In this document: positions 30,848 through 41,258 of the stretch, in pieces
Layout of the letters: the number at the start of each line of letters is the position of its first letter
Position numbering within the stretch: position 1 is the stretch's first letter
From: Eriocheir sinensis
Taxonomy: Eukaryota; Arthropoda; Malacostraca; Decapoda; Varunidae
Direction of reading: 5' to 3'
Length of the DNA: 64,000 nucleotides
NCBI RefSeq assembly: GCF_024679095.1
Contig: NW_026111836.1
Location: 42,471 to 106,470, forward strand
Program-made: the position numbers and the translations under genes
Notes under the pieces: generated by a model
What the model was told of the DNA's origin: nothing
The model's database searches: none
The model's input: the letters and a program-made list of their open reading frames with translations, nothing else

Positions 30848-33800
30848 ATGTTACAGTTAGCTAGAGCAATGGAAGCATCAGACAGACAAGCAAAAGTAAT
30901 TGAAGGTAACAACCATGCTAGCCAGCCAGCTAAACCTGTAATAAGTCAGATAAGAAAGAACACAAAACCTAGAATTGATGGAAAGAACTCTGTTCCAGCC
31001 TCTCTTAAAAATAAACCTAGTCATCCAACACAACCACAACAAGGCAACAAACATACTGCAGGGAATAGTAAATGCTACAGGTGTGGTTACACAGGTCACA
31101 CACCATGGCAGAAAGATAAATGTCCAGCTGCTTCCAAGGAATGTTCAGCCTGTAAAAAGTTAGGGCACTTTGCTAGTATGTGTAAGACTAAGAAAAGAAT
31201 ATATGCCACTGGAGAATCCACTGAGTCAAATATAAAGCAACCTAGTGAGTCTCACGATAGTAAGGGTGACACTGATTTACAGTTTGCTTTCAGAATTAAC
31301 TCGGTAGGAAATTCCCAAAAAAGGATTATGCTTAGCGTCACACTAAATGGCAAACCTGTGAACATGCAGCTGGACACGGCAGCAGATGTTACACTAGTGT
31401 CAGAGAATCTGGCTAAGTCTTTTCCAAATGTGAGAATTACACCCACTGAAGTACAGCCTCAAGACTATAGTGGTAATGATATAAAGGTTGTTGGTTCTAT
31501 GGATGTAGATGTTTGTTATGGACAGAAGGAATACAAAAATCTGCCAGTTGTAGTAGTGGAAGGACAAGAAAGGAGTCTTCTTGGTTTAAATTGGCTTCAA
31601 CACATTCCATTGGATTGGTCAAAAATATATACTGTAAAAACAAGGTTGCTGAAGGAAGATTTAACCCAAGTACTTGAACAGAGCAAAGAAGTGTTCCAAG
31701 ACGGGGTAGGAACGGTAATAAATGCATGTGCTAGTCTACAACTAAAACCTAATGCCAAACCAAAATTTCATCCCCCTAGACAGATTCCCTTGCCATTAAA
31801 ACCATTGGTAGAGCAAGAGATTCAGAGACTTGTGGATAATGGATCTTGGGAGAAAGTCACTTACTCAGATTGGGGCACCCCCATTGTCCCTGTAGTGAAA
31901 AGTGATGGAGGCATTAGACTTTGTGGAGATTACAAGGTTACAGTCAACCCTCAGTTGCAGATAGCTCAACACCCTCTTCCTAAACCTGATAACATGTTTG
32001 CCGCTCTAGGAGGCTGCAAAGTATTTTCAAAAATTGACTTAAGACAGGCCTTCCAACAGCTCCAAAGGGATGAACCTTCCCAAGAAATATGTACTCTTAG
32101 CACACACCTAGGTTTGTACCGACCTAGGAGATTACCATACGGTGTAGCTAGCAGTCCAGCACTTTGGCAACAGACAATGGACAAGTTGTTCATAGGCAAG
32201 CCTGGTACACTCTGTTTTGTCGATGACATTCTAGTAGCTGGGCAAGATGAAGCTCAACACTTGGAACGACTTCAAGTAGTCCTTGAAACTTTGCGGAAAA
32301 CTGGATTGCGGATCCGCAAAAACAAATGTCAATTTGCCGTACCCTCGGTAGAGTACTTGGGATTTAGAGTGGACGGACACGGCATTCACAAGACTCAAGG
32401 GAAAATAAGAGCTATTAGAGATGCCAAAACACCAGAGAATGTTGATGAATTAAGATCATTTCTCGGGTTAATTACTTTTTACAACAGGTTCATTCCAAAC
32501 TTAGCAACCATAGCTCACCCTCTATATAACCTTCTGAAACAAGACACAGAATGGAAATGGACAGAAGAATGCACCAGTGCAGTTAACCACATAAAGGGCG
32601 AGATAACTTCATCTAGATTTCTCACCCATTACCAACCAAATTTGCCTGTAAAACTTGTATGTGATGCATCGTCTCATGGCTTAGGAGCAGTAATTGCCCA
32701 TGTAATGCCGGACGAGTCAGAAAGACCTATTGCATTTGCTTCTCGTTCACTTAATCAAGCAGAGAAAAACTATTCACAGATTGAAAAGGAGGGATTAGCA
32801 TTAGTGTATGGTGTAACTAAGTTTCACATGTACTTATATGGGAAAGCCAAATTTACCTTAGTCACAGACCACAAACCTCTTCTTGCAATACTGGGTGAAG
32901 AGGCAGGTTTACCAACCTTGGTAGCCGCCAGATTGCAAAGGTGGGCAGTCAAACTAGCAGCTTACTCTTACGAGATAGAGTATCGTTCTACCAAGAAAAT
33001 GGGGAATGCGGATGCTTTATCACGTTTGCCAGTGGAAAGGGCTCCAGAGGAACATGATGGAAGTGTACTCATGGTAGAATGTCATAACTTACCGATAACA
33101 GCTAAAATGATAAGACATGCCACTAAACAAGATCCAGTGTTGTCACGTATCTTGCAGTCATTAGTTACTGGTTATAACACAGTACCAGAGCAGGCAGAAT
33201 TTCAACCCTATCTAAAGGTATGGTCAGAACTGTCAGAAGCACAAGGATGTATTCTAAGGGGAGCCAGAGTGGTTATCCCAGAAAGTTTAAGGAAAAAAGT
33301 CCTGAGTGAGGTCCATGCTGACCATCATGGTATTGTAAAATCAAAGGCGATCGCAAGGACGTATGTGTGGTGGCCAGGAATAGACGTCATGATAGAGTCA
33401 TGTGTAAAACAATGCCCAAACTGCTCAGCATTTCAAAATGATCCCAAGCCAGCACGCATGCATCCTTGGGAATACCCAAGACACCCTTGGCAAAGACTGC
33501 ATTTGGACTTTGCAGGTCCTTTCCTTGGTCATTCATTTTTAGTAATTGTAGATGCCTACAGTAAATGGCCAGAGGTAATACCCATGAGTTCAACCACAGC
33601 ACAAGCTACTATAAAAGCCTTAATGCCAGTCTTTGCCACCCACGGACTTCCAGTTCGCATTGTGACGGACAATGGTCCACAATTTTGTTCCAGTGAATTT
33701 TCAGAATTACTAAAGGTCAATGGAATAGAACATACTAAGGCAGCACCTTACCATCCCACCACCAATGGTGAAGCGGAACGCTTTGTGCAGACCTTCAAGC

Positions 33801-33865
33801 ATAACATGAAATGTAGGAGTGCAACGTCTGCAGACGTTATTGCTCACGTTAGCAAGTTCCTATAG
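30848..33865 (+). CDS. Gypsy pol: NC knuckles, protease, RT, RNase H, integrase
   Basis: An open frame of 1,005 residues. Two zinc knuckles lie at residues 76-112 (CYRCGYTGH, CSACKKLGHFASMC). The protease active site LDTA is at about 175-178. The RT catalytic FVDD is at 457-460, and RNase H begins near LVCDAS (Asp 606). The integrase HHCC zinc region is at about 823-856. The integrase catalytic triad is Asp 887 (LDFAGP), Asp 941 (VTDNGP) and Glu 977 (D-35-E spacing intact). The frame then runs out at 33,865, and the rest of integrase lies in another frame. The first ATG at 30,848 is inside the gag-NC join, so translation probably depends on frameshifting from gag. Catalytic residues are all present. 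Confidence 0.92.
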   Translation: MLQLARAMEASDRQAKVIEGNNHASQPAKPVISQIRKNTKPRIDGKNSVPASLKNKPSHPTQPQQGNKHTAGNSKCYRCGYTGHTPWQKDKCPAASKECSACKKLGHFASMCKTKKRIYATGESTESNIKQPSESHDSKGDTDLQFAFRINSVGNSQKRIMLSVTLNGKPVNMQLDTAADVTLVSENLAKSFPNVRITPTEVQPQDYSGNDIKVVGSMDVDVCYGQKEYKNLPVVVVEGQERSLLGLNWLQHIPLDWSKIYTVKTRLLKEDLTQVLEQSKEVFQDGVGTVINACASLQLKPNAKPKFHPPRQIPLPLKPLVEQEIQRLVDNGSWEKVTYSDWGTPIVPVVKSDGGIRLCGDYKVTVNPQLQIAQHPLPKPDNMFAALGGCKVFSKIDLRQAFQQLQRDEPSQEICTLSTHLGLYRPRRLPYGVASSPALWQQTMDKLFIGKPGTLCFVDDILVAGQDEAQHLERLQVVLETLRKTGLRIRKNKCQFAVPSVEYLGFRVDGHGIHKTQGKIRAIRDAKTPENVDELRSFLGLITFYNRFIPNLATIAHPLYNLLKQDTEWKWTEECTSAVNHIKGEITSSRFLTHYQPNLPVKLVCDASSHGLGAVIAHVMPDESERPIAFASRSLNQAEKNYSQIEKEGLALVYGVTKFHMYLYGKAKFTLVTDHKPLLAILGEEAGLPTLVAARLQRWAVKLAAYSYEIEYRSTKKMGNADALSRLPVERAPEEHDGSVLMVECHNLPITAKMIRHATKQDPVLSRILQSLVTGYNTVPEQAEFQPYLKVWSELSEAQGCILRGARVVIPESLRKKVLSEVHADHHGIVKSKAIARTYVWWPGIDVMIESCVKQCPNCSAFQNDPKPARMHPWEYPRHPWQRLHLDFAGPFLGHSFLVIVDAYSKWPEVIPMSSTTAQATIKALMPVFATHGLPVRIVTDNGPQFCSSEFSELLKVNGIEHTKAAPYHPTTNGEAERFVQTFKHNMKCRSATSADVIAHVSKFL

Positions 33866-34364
33866 AACTTCTGAACATTCTGTTACAGGACAAACTCCTT
33901 CACAGCTATTGATGGGTAGAAGAGTCAGGAATAAATTGGATTTACTAAAACCAGACTTCTACATACAACAAAATAATCGCGAATGGCAACAAGTAGCCAA
34001 ACATCAAACTGTGAATGAGTTCAAACCTTCTTCACCGGTAATGGTTCGTTCTTACAACACAGATGTGAAATGGGTCCCAGGCCAAGTTACTAAAGACCTA
34101 GGACAAATGCATTATGATGTCAACGTTGGTGGACGCGTATCGAAACGTCATGTCGACCAACTTAGACCTTACACGGCTCCAGCTCAAGAAATAGAAGGAG
34201 ACCAAAGCGATGAAGAGCCTATGCCATTGGAGAGTAAAGAGGTAGATGTACCTGACCAGTCTAGTGACTCTAGTGATACTTCTACTCCTCCAGAAAATGT
34301 AAATAGGAGAGTTCTTCCAGCTCGGAGCACGAGAGGAGTTCCTCCAGAACGCTTAAATCTGTAA
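33819..34364 (+). CDS. Gypsy integrase C-terminal part, separate frame
   Basis: Continues the integrase after the pol frame ends: SYRTSEHSVTGQTPSQLLMG is the usual segment after the catalytic core. It is followed by a small beta-barrel-like region (VKWVPGQVTKDLGQMHYDV, RHVDQLRPY) and an acidic, Ser/Pro-rich tail. The frame change falls between about 33,815 and 33,855. A single indel here would inactivate this copy if real. The apparent GTG start is only the frame limit. Confidence 0.8.
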   Translation: MQRLQTLLLTLASSYRTSEHSVTGQTPSQLLMGRRVRNKLDLLKPDFYIQQNNREWQQVAKHQTVNEFKPSSPVMVRSYNTDVKWVPGQVTKDLGQMHYDVNVGGRVSKRHVDQLRPYTAPAQEIEGDQSDEEPMPLESKEVDVPDQSSDSSDTSTPPENVNRRVLPARSTRGVPPERLNL

Positions 34365-34381
34365 GGTTTCCTTTCTTTCTG

Positions 34382-34396
34382 ACAGGGGGAAGGAAA
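34382..34396 (+). promoter_or_regulatory. Polypurine tract
   Basis: AGGGGGAAGGAAA lies immediately before the 3' LTR, the standard primer for plus-strand DNA synthesis. Confidence 0.85.
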
Positions 34397-34838
34397 TGAT
34401 ATGTACGCAGATTAAGTATAGTATTAAGTATTTATAAGTTATGCATTAATGTTAAGTTTTCTTTGTAAGCGCCCAGACAAAACTATGTAGTAACAAGGAA
34501 TCCAAATCCCTTTACAAAAGTTTTGATACCCTTATACTTTTGTATGTTTATGTACTAGGATTGTATACCATATGTAAGTTTCAGCTACATATAGCTCCTA
34601 GAGGATTCTACACACACACACACACACACAGACACACGAGGACACAAGGCGCTGAGATTCAGGGTGTAATGTAGAGCTTACTCAATAAATACTGTGTGCC
34701 TCCACACCTATCCATCCCCCTCAAGACCGACACCACGGACACGTCGACGAGGATGGGATATAACCAGTTGCCACATATTACAGGTACGTTGTAGTGCTGT
34801 CAAGAGTAATGAAGTGCTGCTAGACTACAAACACAACA
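34397..34838 (+). repeat. 3' LTR
   Basis: Same sequence as 29,864-30,321 apart from a shorter AC repeat and one substitution. Followed by the target duplication GCAGC. Confidence 0.97.
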
Positions 34839-34843
34839 GCAGC

Positions 34844-35878
34844 CTTTTGGGGGGGTGGGGTGGGGGGCACAACAGCAGTGGCACCACTTCCTTTGAGGGA
34901 TGAGAGAAATAACGGAAACGGGAGAAAGGAATAAGGGTGAAGTTTGGTAATGCAAAGGCGAGTTATCAATTCTCTCCATACACTCCCGTCTTCTCATTCT
35001 TCCCTCCCCTACTTCTCTTGGGTGTTCTACCACCCTGGTCCCCCTCCCCCCCATCCCCTCTCTTCCCCCAATCAGAATTATAACAGGTTGCATTTACATG
35101 TGTCTTGTATGCCCTCAAATCTCAGTGTACCACTTGGGAATTTATGTAAAGATAAAAAAGCATTCCGAGAGATGAGTTTTATTATCATAAGAAAATAGCG
35201 TGTGTTCCTTAATTTCACTCTGGCAGCCAGTGAGTCCTCAATGTTGCAGGAAACATGTCACCGGGAACAAATGTAAAACACTCATTTTACGTGCACAGAT
35301 TTGGCGGTACTGATATATCAATGTGAATATATGCAGCAACATACTGTAAATTTGAGTTAGTTACCCATCATTCCAATCCATGGCATTCATCACACAGCAC
35401 ACTGGAGTGCTTTGGACACAGGCCTACCGCAGTGAATGCAGTAAGTCCTGGTCTGGCTGGCTCCTTTTGCTGGACAGAAGAAACACCACTTTCTGCTAGG
35501 TGACACTGCTTTCCTGTTCCTAGGCTCTCATGTGATGTCGAAGCAGGACCGAATCACTGTGCTTACTTATAATATGGAAAAAAGAGGGCATTTACACTTT
35601 TTTTTCTTCACAATAGCACTGATACAGTGGCCGGATGCTCAAAGGTGGTGGTAACTTAGCCCAGGTGACGGTTGTAAGTCACTGGTCACGTCGTGGGTTT
35701 GCTCCGCACTAGGTTCGTCCTCCGCAGTGATGCACAGCGCGGTTGCCGCGGGGTGCTAAGGGTTAGCCCTATGATTCACAAGTGAGTGAATCATTGAAAC
35801 AAAAAAGACAGCCAATCAGGATCAAGGAAGGTGATTGCAAAAAAACTGCGCCAGTGACGAAAACTATGGGTATGGGTA
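34844..35878. other. Unique part of copy 2, no gene seen
   Basis: Contains a G-run, a C-rich stretch (35,037-35,070), and a GC-rich block at 35,640-35,760 with a GGGTTTGCTCC word that might be a decayed tRNA-like SINE. No coding frame is recognised. Absent from copy 1. Confidence 0.45.
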
Positions 35879-38220
35879 TGACATTCATGTAGGTGTGAAA
35901 GAGGGGTGACGATATGATTGAGCACATGCTACTTGAGTGATGTATGTATATAAGAGAGAAAAGGGGATTATGGTAACAGTTGTGACTGAATGGAATAGGA
36001 TGTTGGAGAGGGATGTAAAAAGATTAAATGCATGCAATATTATTTCAGCTGAGGTCATTTTCAAAGACAATTGTTGTCATTCAGTAGATCATGTCATTCT
36101 TAATCATCAGAAATCATTTTCAAGACTCAATTCTGACCTGTCACATTGCGTAGATCTTGTCATTCTTAGTCAGTTGAGGTCATTTTGAAGCCAACAATTC
36201 TTGTTTCATAGTTTAATTCTTGTCATTTTCCCTCTTTTTGTTCCTCAGATATATTTTTCAAATTAATATCATGTTTATTTCCATTTATTTCATTTTGGGA
36301 GCAGGCATTAAAGCCAGGTTATGTTAGGTTACCTTATATTTAGTTTAATTAGGTCAGATGAGGTTAGGTTACATTTAATTTGATTAGGGTAGTTAGTTTT
36401 AATTGTGTTCAATGAATGTGTAATATGCTTCAGTTATATAATGTGTACTCGCCATTGCCAATGGAGCTTGGGAATAATAACACATGACTTAGTCATTCAC
36501 TTTTTTTATTGGATTAACCTGCAGTTTGAGTATTACAGCTTGATGTAGCACGTAACAGCTGATACAGCACAACAAATAAGTAATTACTGAGAAATCATCT
36601 ATACAGGAAGGTAGTTGGTGTGGAAGAGAAATGGCTACTAACTCTGCCCTGTGCACAGGGGGTGATAAGTGGTGCCACAAAGAGATGCTCAGGGCTGAGA
36701 AATGTAAATCAAGTAGTGGTGCGTTACAGGTGCCCAGTTTGTGAGAGACGGGACAGGAAACGGAGGAAATAGGTAACTGGAACTGTGTGGCAAAGCAGAA
36801 GGGAGGAAAGGACCTGCAGAAGCCACTGCCTCAACAGACTATTGGAAATGGTTTGACTATAGTAAGTCTGCTGGTCAACAGAAAATATTCGTAATGTCGT
36901 GCCTGGCATGGGCACTCCTTAATAATGTTGGTTAATTATACCTCAAAGTAGAATTAATTGTTGATCACTTAAACCAGAGAGTAAAATTAGTAGTTCATTT
37001 ACCAAGTCTAATAAGGCACCGTTATCGCACACAGGATTATCATCTGCCAAATAATATGGGTAGCGTGACTTTAACACTATTACTTAAGGTAAATATATTT
37101 GTTTAGAGATTCTGATGATGAACTAAGGGTCAAGGGACAGGATTCAGCCATACAAGACTAAATTGTCGCTCATAACACTTAGAACTTAGTCTAATTATAA
37201 ACTAACATGTAAACACAAGAAACAAGTAGCACCAACACACGAAGAAAACCTATTGTTATGCCGGACGTGTTACTTGGGTTCCGTGTCGCCGTCAGGAGAC
37301 TCCGTGGGAGGGAGATATGGAAACACCTTGCACAGCTTCTGTAGTTTAATATTCTTCCTTAGTTGTACAATTCACTCTTGACTCTTCACTGACCACTAGC
37401 TTACTATGACTGGGACTAACTCCTCTCGCCCTCATCTCCTATATATACCGAACAGTACAGTCTAGAACGTTACAGTATATATTAGATTATACAAGAACAT
37501 GTAGCAAAAATATGTGCGAGTTGGCAACACTTCCCGCCTGGCGCCTGGCCGCGGGCGGGGGCCTTGCTCCCCGCCCCTCTACTCGCTCCTCCCGGAGCCT
37601 TCCGGAGTCCCATAGACCCCGGGGGAAGCTTCCAGCACAACACTATCAAGTGTTCCCACTAATGTGTGGTAAAAAACCTGCTCACTCAGTCTAACATCAC
37701 TCATCAACTTAATTAAGCCTTGACTACAACTACCGAGTGTTTGCGCTCCACCGTGGTTACCCCTGATAATGACACGCACACCATTTGTCCTTTACCCTCT
37801 TTCCTCCTCCCGCACACAACCCCCAGGGCATGCTGGCTTGGGGCCCGACTGCAGTCAGCCAGCCTACCATCAGACAGACTTAATTACTTCGACATCTCTG
37901 TCTGGGGCGATACCTCGTATAGGAGTCCTTAAATATAATATTATAGCCTAGGTATATTGAACACTTCTATGTATGTGAGGCCAGTTATGCTATTCGAAGC
38001 AACAAGTTGAAGAGGATGACATGGAGCCAAGAGTGCAGAATGCTGAGATACATGGGCCATGTGAGATGGACAAGTAGGGTATCAAACTAGGTGATAAGAA
38101 TGTGTGGTGTGGAGGTGGTGCCCCTCTTGAAGATCTGTTAGGCAGCATGTTGGTAACCCTCCGTCACTTGTCAATGGTTGAAAACTCTCAGAGTCTTGCA
38201 GTGGGAGTCGAGTCCTCTGG
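35879..38220. repeat. Segmental duplication, copy 2, right half
   Basis: Matches 12,157-16,137 without the Harbinger insertion. The empty site is at 36,314-36,317 (GCC-AGGTTATG). It includes an LTR-like block at 37,254-37,696 and, at the right end, the LINE/SINE compound. Confidence 0.95.
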
Positions 38221-38280
38221 ATCACCACGTACACACGCTGACCACTCCCACCGGTGCGCCATACGCAATCTGCAGGTGTA
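37975..38280 (-). mobile_element. LINE fragment plus SINE fragment (third locus)
   Basis: Continues beyond the copy-1 breakpoint into ACACGCTGACCACTC, CACCGGTGCGCCA and ACGCAATCTGCAGGTG. It therefore keeps the tRNA-like end that the copy at 15,900-16,137 lost. A short loss (GGC) lies inside the A-box region. Confidence 0.6.
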
Positions 38281-38328
38281 AGCTGATATTAATTACATAT
38301 TAATAATAATCGCCATATAAATTAAGAT

Positions 38329-38805
38329 TGTTGAAGTTAGTGGAGAAGTTATTTAAGTTTCCCATGAAAGTACAGTTTCTTTAATTACTCCTCCACATAT
38401 TTTTATAAATCCAGAAGTTTAAGCTGAAATTACTGAATCCATTATTTTCCTTTATTATAATTAATTTCATTTAGTTTCTGTAAATCAAGTTTTGTATTCT
38501 TAGTTGAACTGAGATAGGTATATATTTGCCTTTCTCGGGTTTTGTCTGTACAAGTTCCTGTCGTTGAAAATAAACACGATTCAGCAAGAAGAGCGAGACC
38601 AAGCCGCCACCAGCCTGTCTCTACCCTCCGTTCACCTCCAGATCTTAGCCACGGTGTTGATAATTCCAACATTTGGTGCCCAGACCCGGGAAGTGGAGCC
38701 TTCAAGACTTTCCTGTGAGTATCGTGGCTAAGATAATCTGTCAGAATGGGGGAAGGGAGGGAAGAGGCAACAAAGAAAAGGGCGGCTGCCCGAGGCAGCG
38801 CGTAT
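38329..38805 (+). mobile_element. BEL/Pao element, 5' LTR and leader only
   Basis: A TG...CA block (TGTTGAAGTTAGTGG to TAATTCCAACA, 38,329-38,671) is followed directly by TTTGGTGCCCAGACCCGGGA. That closely resembles the primer-binding site of BEL/Pao elements (tRNA-Gly type). A short frame from 38,745 (ATKKRAAARGSA) is like the start of a BEL gag. The rest of the element is missing, with a tandem repeat following at 38,806. Confidence 0.65.
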
Positions 38806-38845
38806 CCTCGACAACTATTAATACTAAACTTGGTATTAACTTTCG

Positions 38846-38990
38846 ACTTTGGTATTAACTTCACTCTCAAAGTGTATCCTCAACAACTATTAGCCTAATA
38901 CCTACTCTTAACTTTGGTATTAACTTCACTCTCAAAGTGTATCCTCAACAACTATTAGCCTAATACCTACTCTTAACTTTGGTATTAACT
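38846..38990. repeat. 65-bp tandem repeat
   Basis: ACTTTGGTATTAACTT starts at 38,846, 38,911 and 38,976, giving two full units plus a partial third. A diverged unit precedes them at about 38,806. Confidence 0.9.
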
Positions 38991-39059
38991 TGAGAGTGCT
39001 GGCGTTACAAAGGCAAAACTCCCGACCGACTACTACTACTCCTCGTCCAGCCCGCCTCC

Positions 39060-39570
39060 GCAATTTAGAGTTTGATAGGGCGCTTTGGAACTGCATAACG
39101 ATGGTGAACTTGTCAAGACATACATATTAGACCGTGCAGGAATGGAGTATGTGACTGATTTGGTGAGAAGAGAGCTACAAGATCCAGTTCAAAGGGAGCA
39201 TTCCCTCACCCCGGGGGTTGAAAGTGATTTTGACTTAAAGGTACTTGGCTACAGGAAAAATGCTGCAGTGTTCAAGTGATGAGTTAGGGGGTAAGCCAGA
39301 GTAGTGTAAGCAGGGTGATTGTGGAAACTCTGGCCGCCCTCAATGACCCGTAGGTAGTCGGGAGGTTTATCCAGTCTCCCCTTGATAGGGTGGAGATCCG
39401 TGTAAAGCAAGCAGAATTCTACCAACTTGCCGGTGTTGTGGGAGTGATAGACTGTACCCATGTGAAAATAATGGCACCAAAGGAAAACGATGTAGTTTAT
39501 GTCAACAGAAAAAAAAATAAACATAGCTTGAACATACAATTAGTGTTTGATGCCTTTGTTATTGATTAAA
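39060..39570 (+). pseudogene. Harbinger transposase relic
   Basis: One frame reads ELVKTYILDRAGMEYVTDLV, then RELQDPVQREHSLTPGV. After several frameshifts another reads [16 protein letters not shown] (first catalytic Asp) and [18 protein letters not shown]. It covers roughly the N-terminal two thirds of a Harbinger transposase, much decayed, closer to 13,490-14,120 than to the HARBI1-like gene. Confidence 0.75.
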
Positions 39571-40201
39571 ATGTGAAATATTCGAGTTAAGGAAAACAAA
39601 ACATGGGAAAAAAACTTTATTTGCAGCAGAAAGGTACACACATGCAAATGAAAAAGATGACATTAAAATTGCATTAAAATGTCATTTAGAATATGATTTA
39701 TAATTATTGCTGCTGGTTATTCATATTGAGATAATGGTGGTAAGAAAGCTTGTTACAGACGTCTGCCAGTGTGAGGGAGGAGGAACGAAAGGTCGAGGTG
39801 ACCACATCGCGAACATCATGACTTATGAGTGAAGTAAAACGAGGTTACTTGGTTTCTGTTTACAAAGTTCCAAGTGGAAAAACAACTTTATTGTGAATTC
39901 AGTGTATACTTTTCTGGAGTATTGTGTTTACTGAGTGAATTGGTGACCGATCTGTTGCTATTTGTGTCTTGCTTGAAGATATTCATCATTGGATTCAAAG
40001 CTATGGTATTAATGTGCAATAGTCATCATAACAAAATACGTAGTAATTAATTATATATGTCAACCTATTTATTTTCATGAGATCATGGTATGACCACTGA
40101 AAAACATAGCTTTTTATCTTGGCTCCATTACAAATTCAGTATATAATTACTCTATTAGTGGAATCTAGTTTTCAGCATCTTTTATTATTATGCCAATATT
40201 C
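39571..40201. other. No clear gene
   Basis: AT-rich. A minus-strand reading near 39,730-39,830 (VTSTFRSSSLTLADVCNKL) might be the end of a Harbinger accessory protein, but the support is weak. Confidence 0.35.
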
Positions 40202-41257
40202 CAGAGCTGGGACTACCGATTGACATTTGGGATCGGTACTACCGGCGGTAGATTACTGCTACCGATACCGATCATTCGGTATTTTGAAGAAACTACCGAA
40301 TACCGCTACCGATCGCATGATTGGCAGTCAATCGGTATCGGTAGATTGAAAAAGCGAGCGCGGGACTTTTTTGTTAAGACTTAAGAGAAGACGACCCCGG
40401 CAAAATGAAACGGACAAGTTTCAACACGTTCGAGCGCATCTATGGGAAGCAGTTAGCAGGAAATTCCAGGTATTACTTTGACGTCATCACGCTTAGCCAA
40501 TCACCGGCCGTTCTGGGCGTTCTCAGCCAATCAGAGGCAGCCACGACCTAGCAGATTCTCGCTCCCGCCAAAAGTTTTGGCGGGAGCCCCACTCTTGTTT
40601 GGCCTGCCGACGCGAGTAGCCTACACCTACGCTCTAGCTCCTACGCTCTCGACAACGTGCTCAGCCTCATCGCCTAGTGTTTTAAGTGGCAGTGTTTTTA
40701 AGTCCACCCGCCGCGGCAGCAGCACTTAATCGTTTTGTGCTTTTAACTTTTCAAGTGATTTTCCTTTTTTAAACTTTATTTTACCTCAAGAAGGGCGCCG
40801 ACACCGACCTGGAGTAGGAGGCTCAAGACTGCTTCAGTTGTAATTTTTTTTTGTGTTGGGAAGAAATTTATTTTGTGAAAGTTAATAAATAATGCTGTAT
40901 TGTCTAGTTTGTTTAAATTTAACTTTTTTTCAGTTTGATGTTTATTTTTTGAGGGAGAAATTCATTTATTAAATAAGTTATGTATTTTTGAACTTAAAAA
41001 AGGTATTAAAAGACTCTAATTTACTTCTATTCTAAAGTTAACCGAAATAAGAGAGAAATAACTTAAAAAGTGTGTTATGGGCCTTTAAAAGCATTTTTTT
41101 ATTATATAATTATAGAGTTTTTTAATCTACCGATACCGAATCTATACCGATCGGTAGATTTCTGAAAAATCTACCGATCTACCGATACCGATTGGACGCG
41201 GCTCGCTACCGACTACCGATACCGGTGGTAGATTTTTTCTACAGAATCCCAGCTCTG
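40202..41257. mobile_element. hAT-like non-autonomous element
   Basis: Termini are CAGAGCTGGGACTACCG (left) and CAGAGCTGGGATTCTG (right, opposite strand), a hAT-style CAGAGCTGGG end. Both ends are crowded with CTACCGATACCGAT-type subterminal motifs in both orientations. The interior has no transposase; a frame at 40,478-40,729 has no recognisable domain. I see no 8-bp target duplication. The right flank is a LINE and the left flank is unrelated. Confidence 0.8.
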
Positions 41258-41258
41258 G

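Larger units (their letters stand above)
29864..34838 (+). mobile_element. Ty3/Gypsy LTR retrotransposon, young
   Basis: Complete structure: 5' LTR 29,864-30,321, primer-binding region, gag-like ORF, pol ORF (zinc knuckles, protease, RT, RNase H, integrase), polypurine tract and 3' LTR 34,397-34,838, flanked by the 5-bp target duplication GCAGC (29,859-29,863 and 34,839-34,843). RT before integrase places it in Ty3/Gypsy. No envelope ORF is present. Two frame changes exist, near 30,835 and near 33,820-33,860. The element sits in the copy-2-only segment of the duplication. Confidence 0.97.

Noticed and set aside
29864..34838. Endogenous retrovirus with envelope
   Set aside because: No ORF between integrase and the polypurine tract other than the integrase tail. 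Structure and domain order are those of a Ty3/Gypsy retrotransposon.
35640..35760. tRNA gene or SINE head
   Set aside because: A GGGTTTGCTCC word resembles a B box, but no A box or stems could be drawn.
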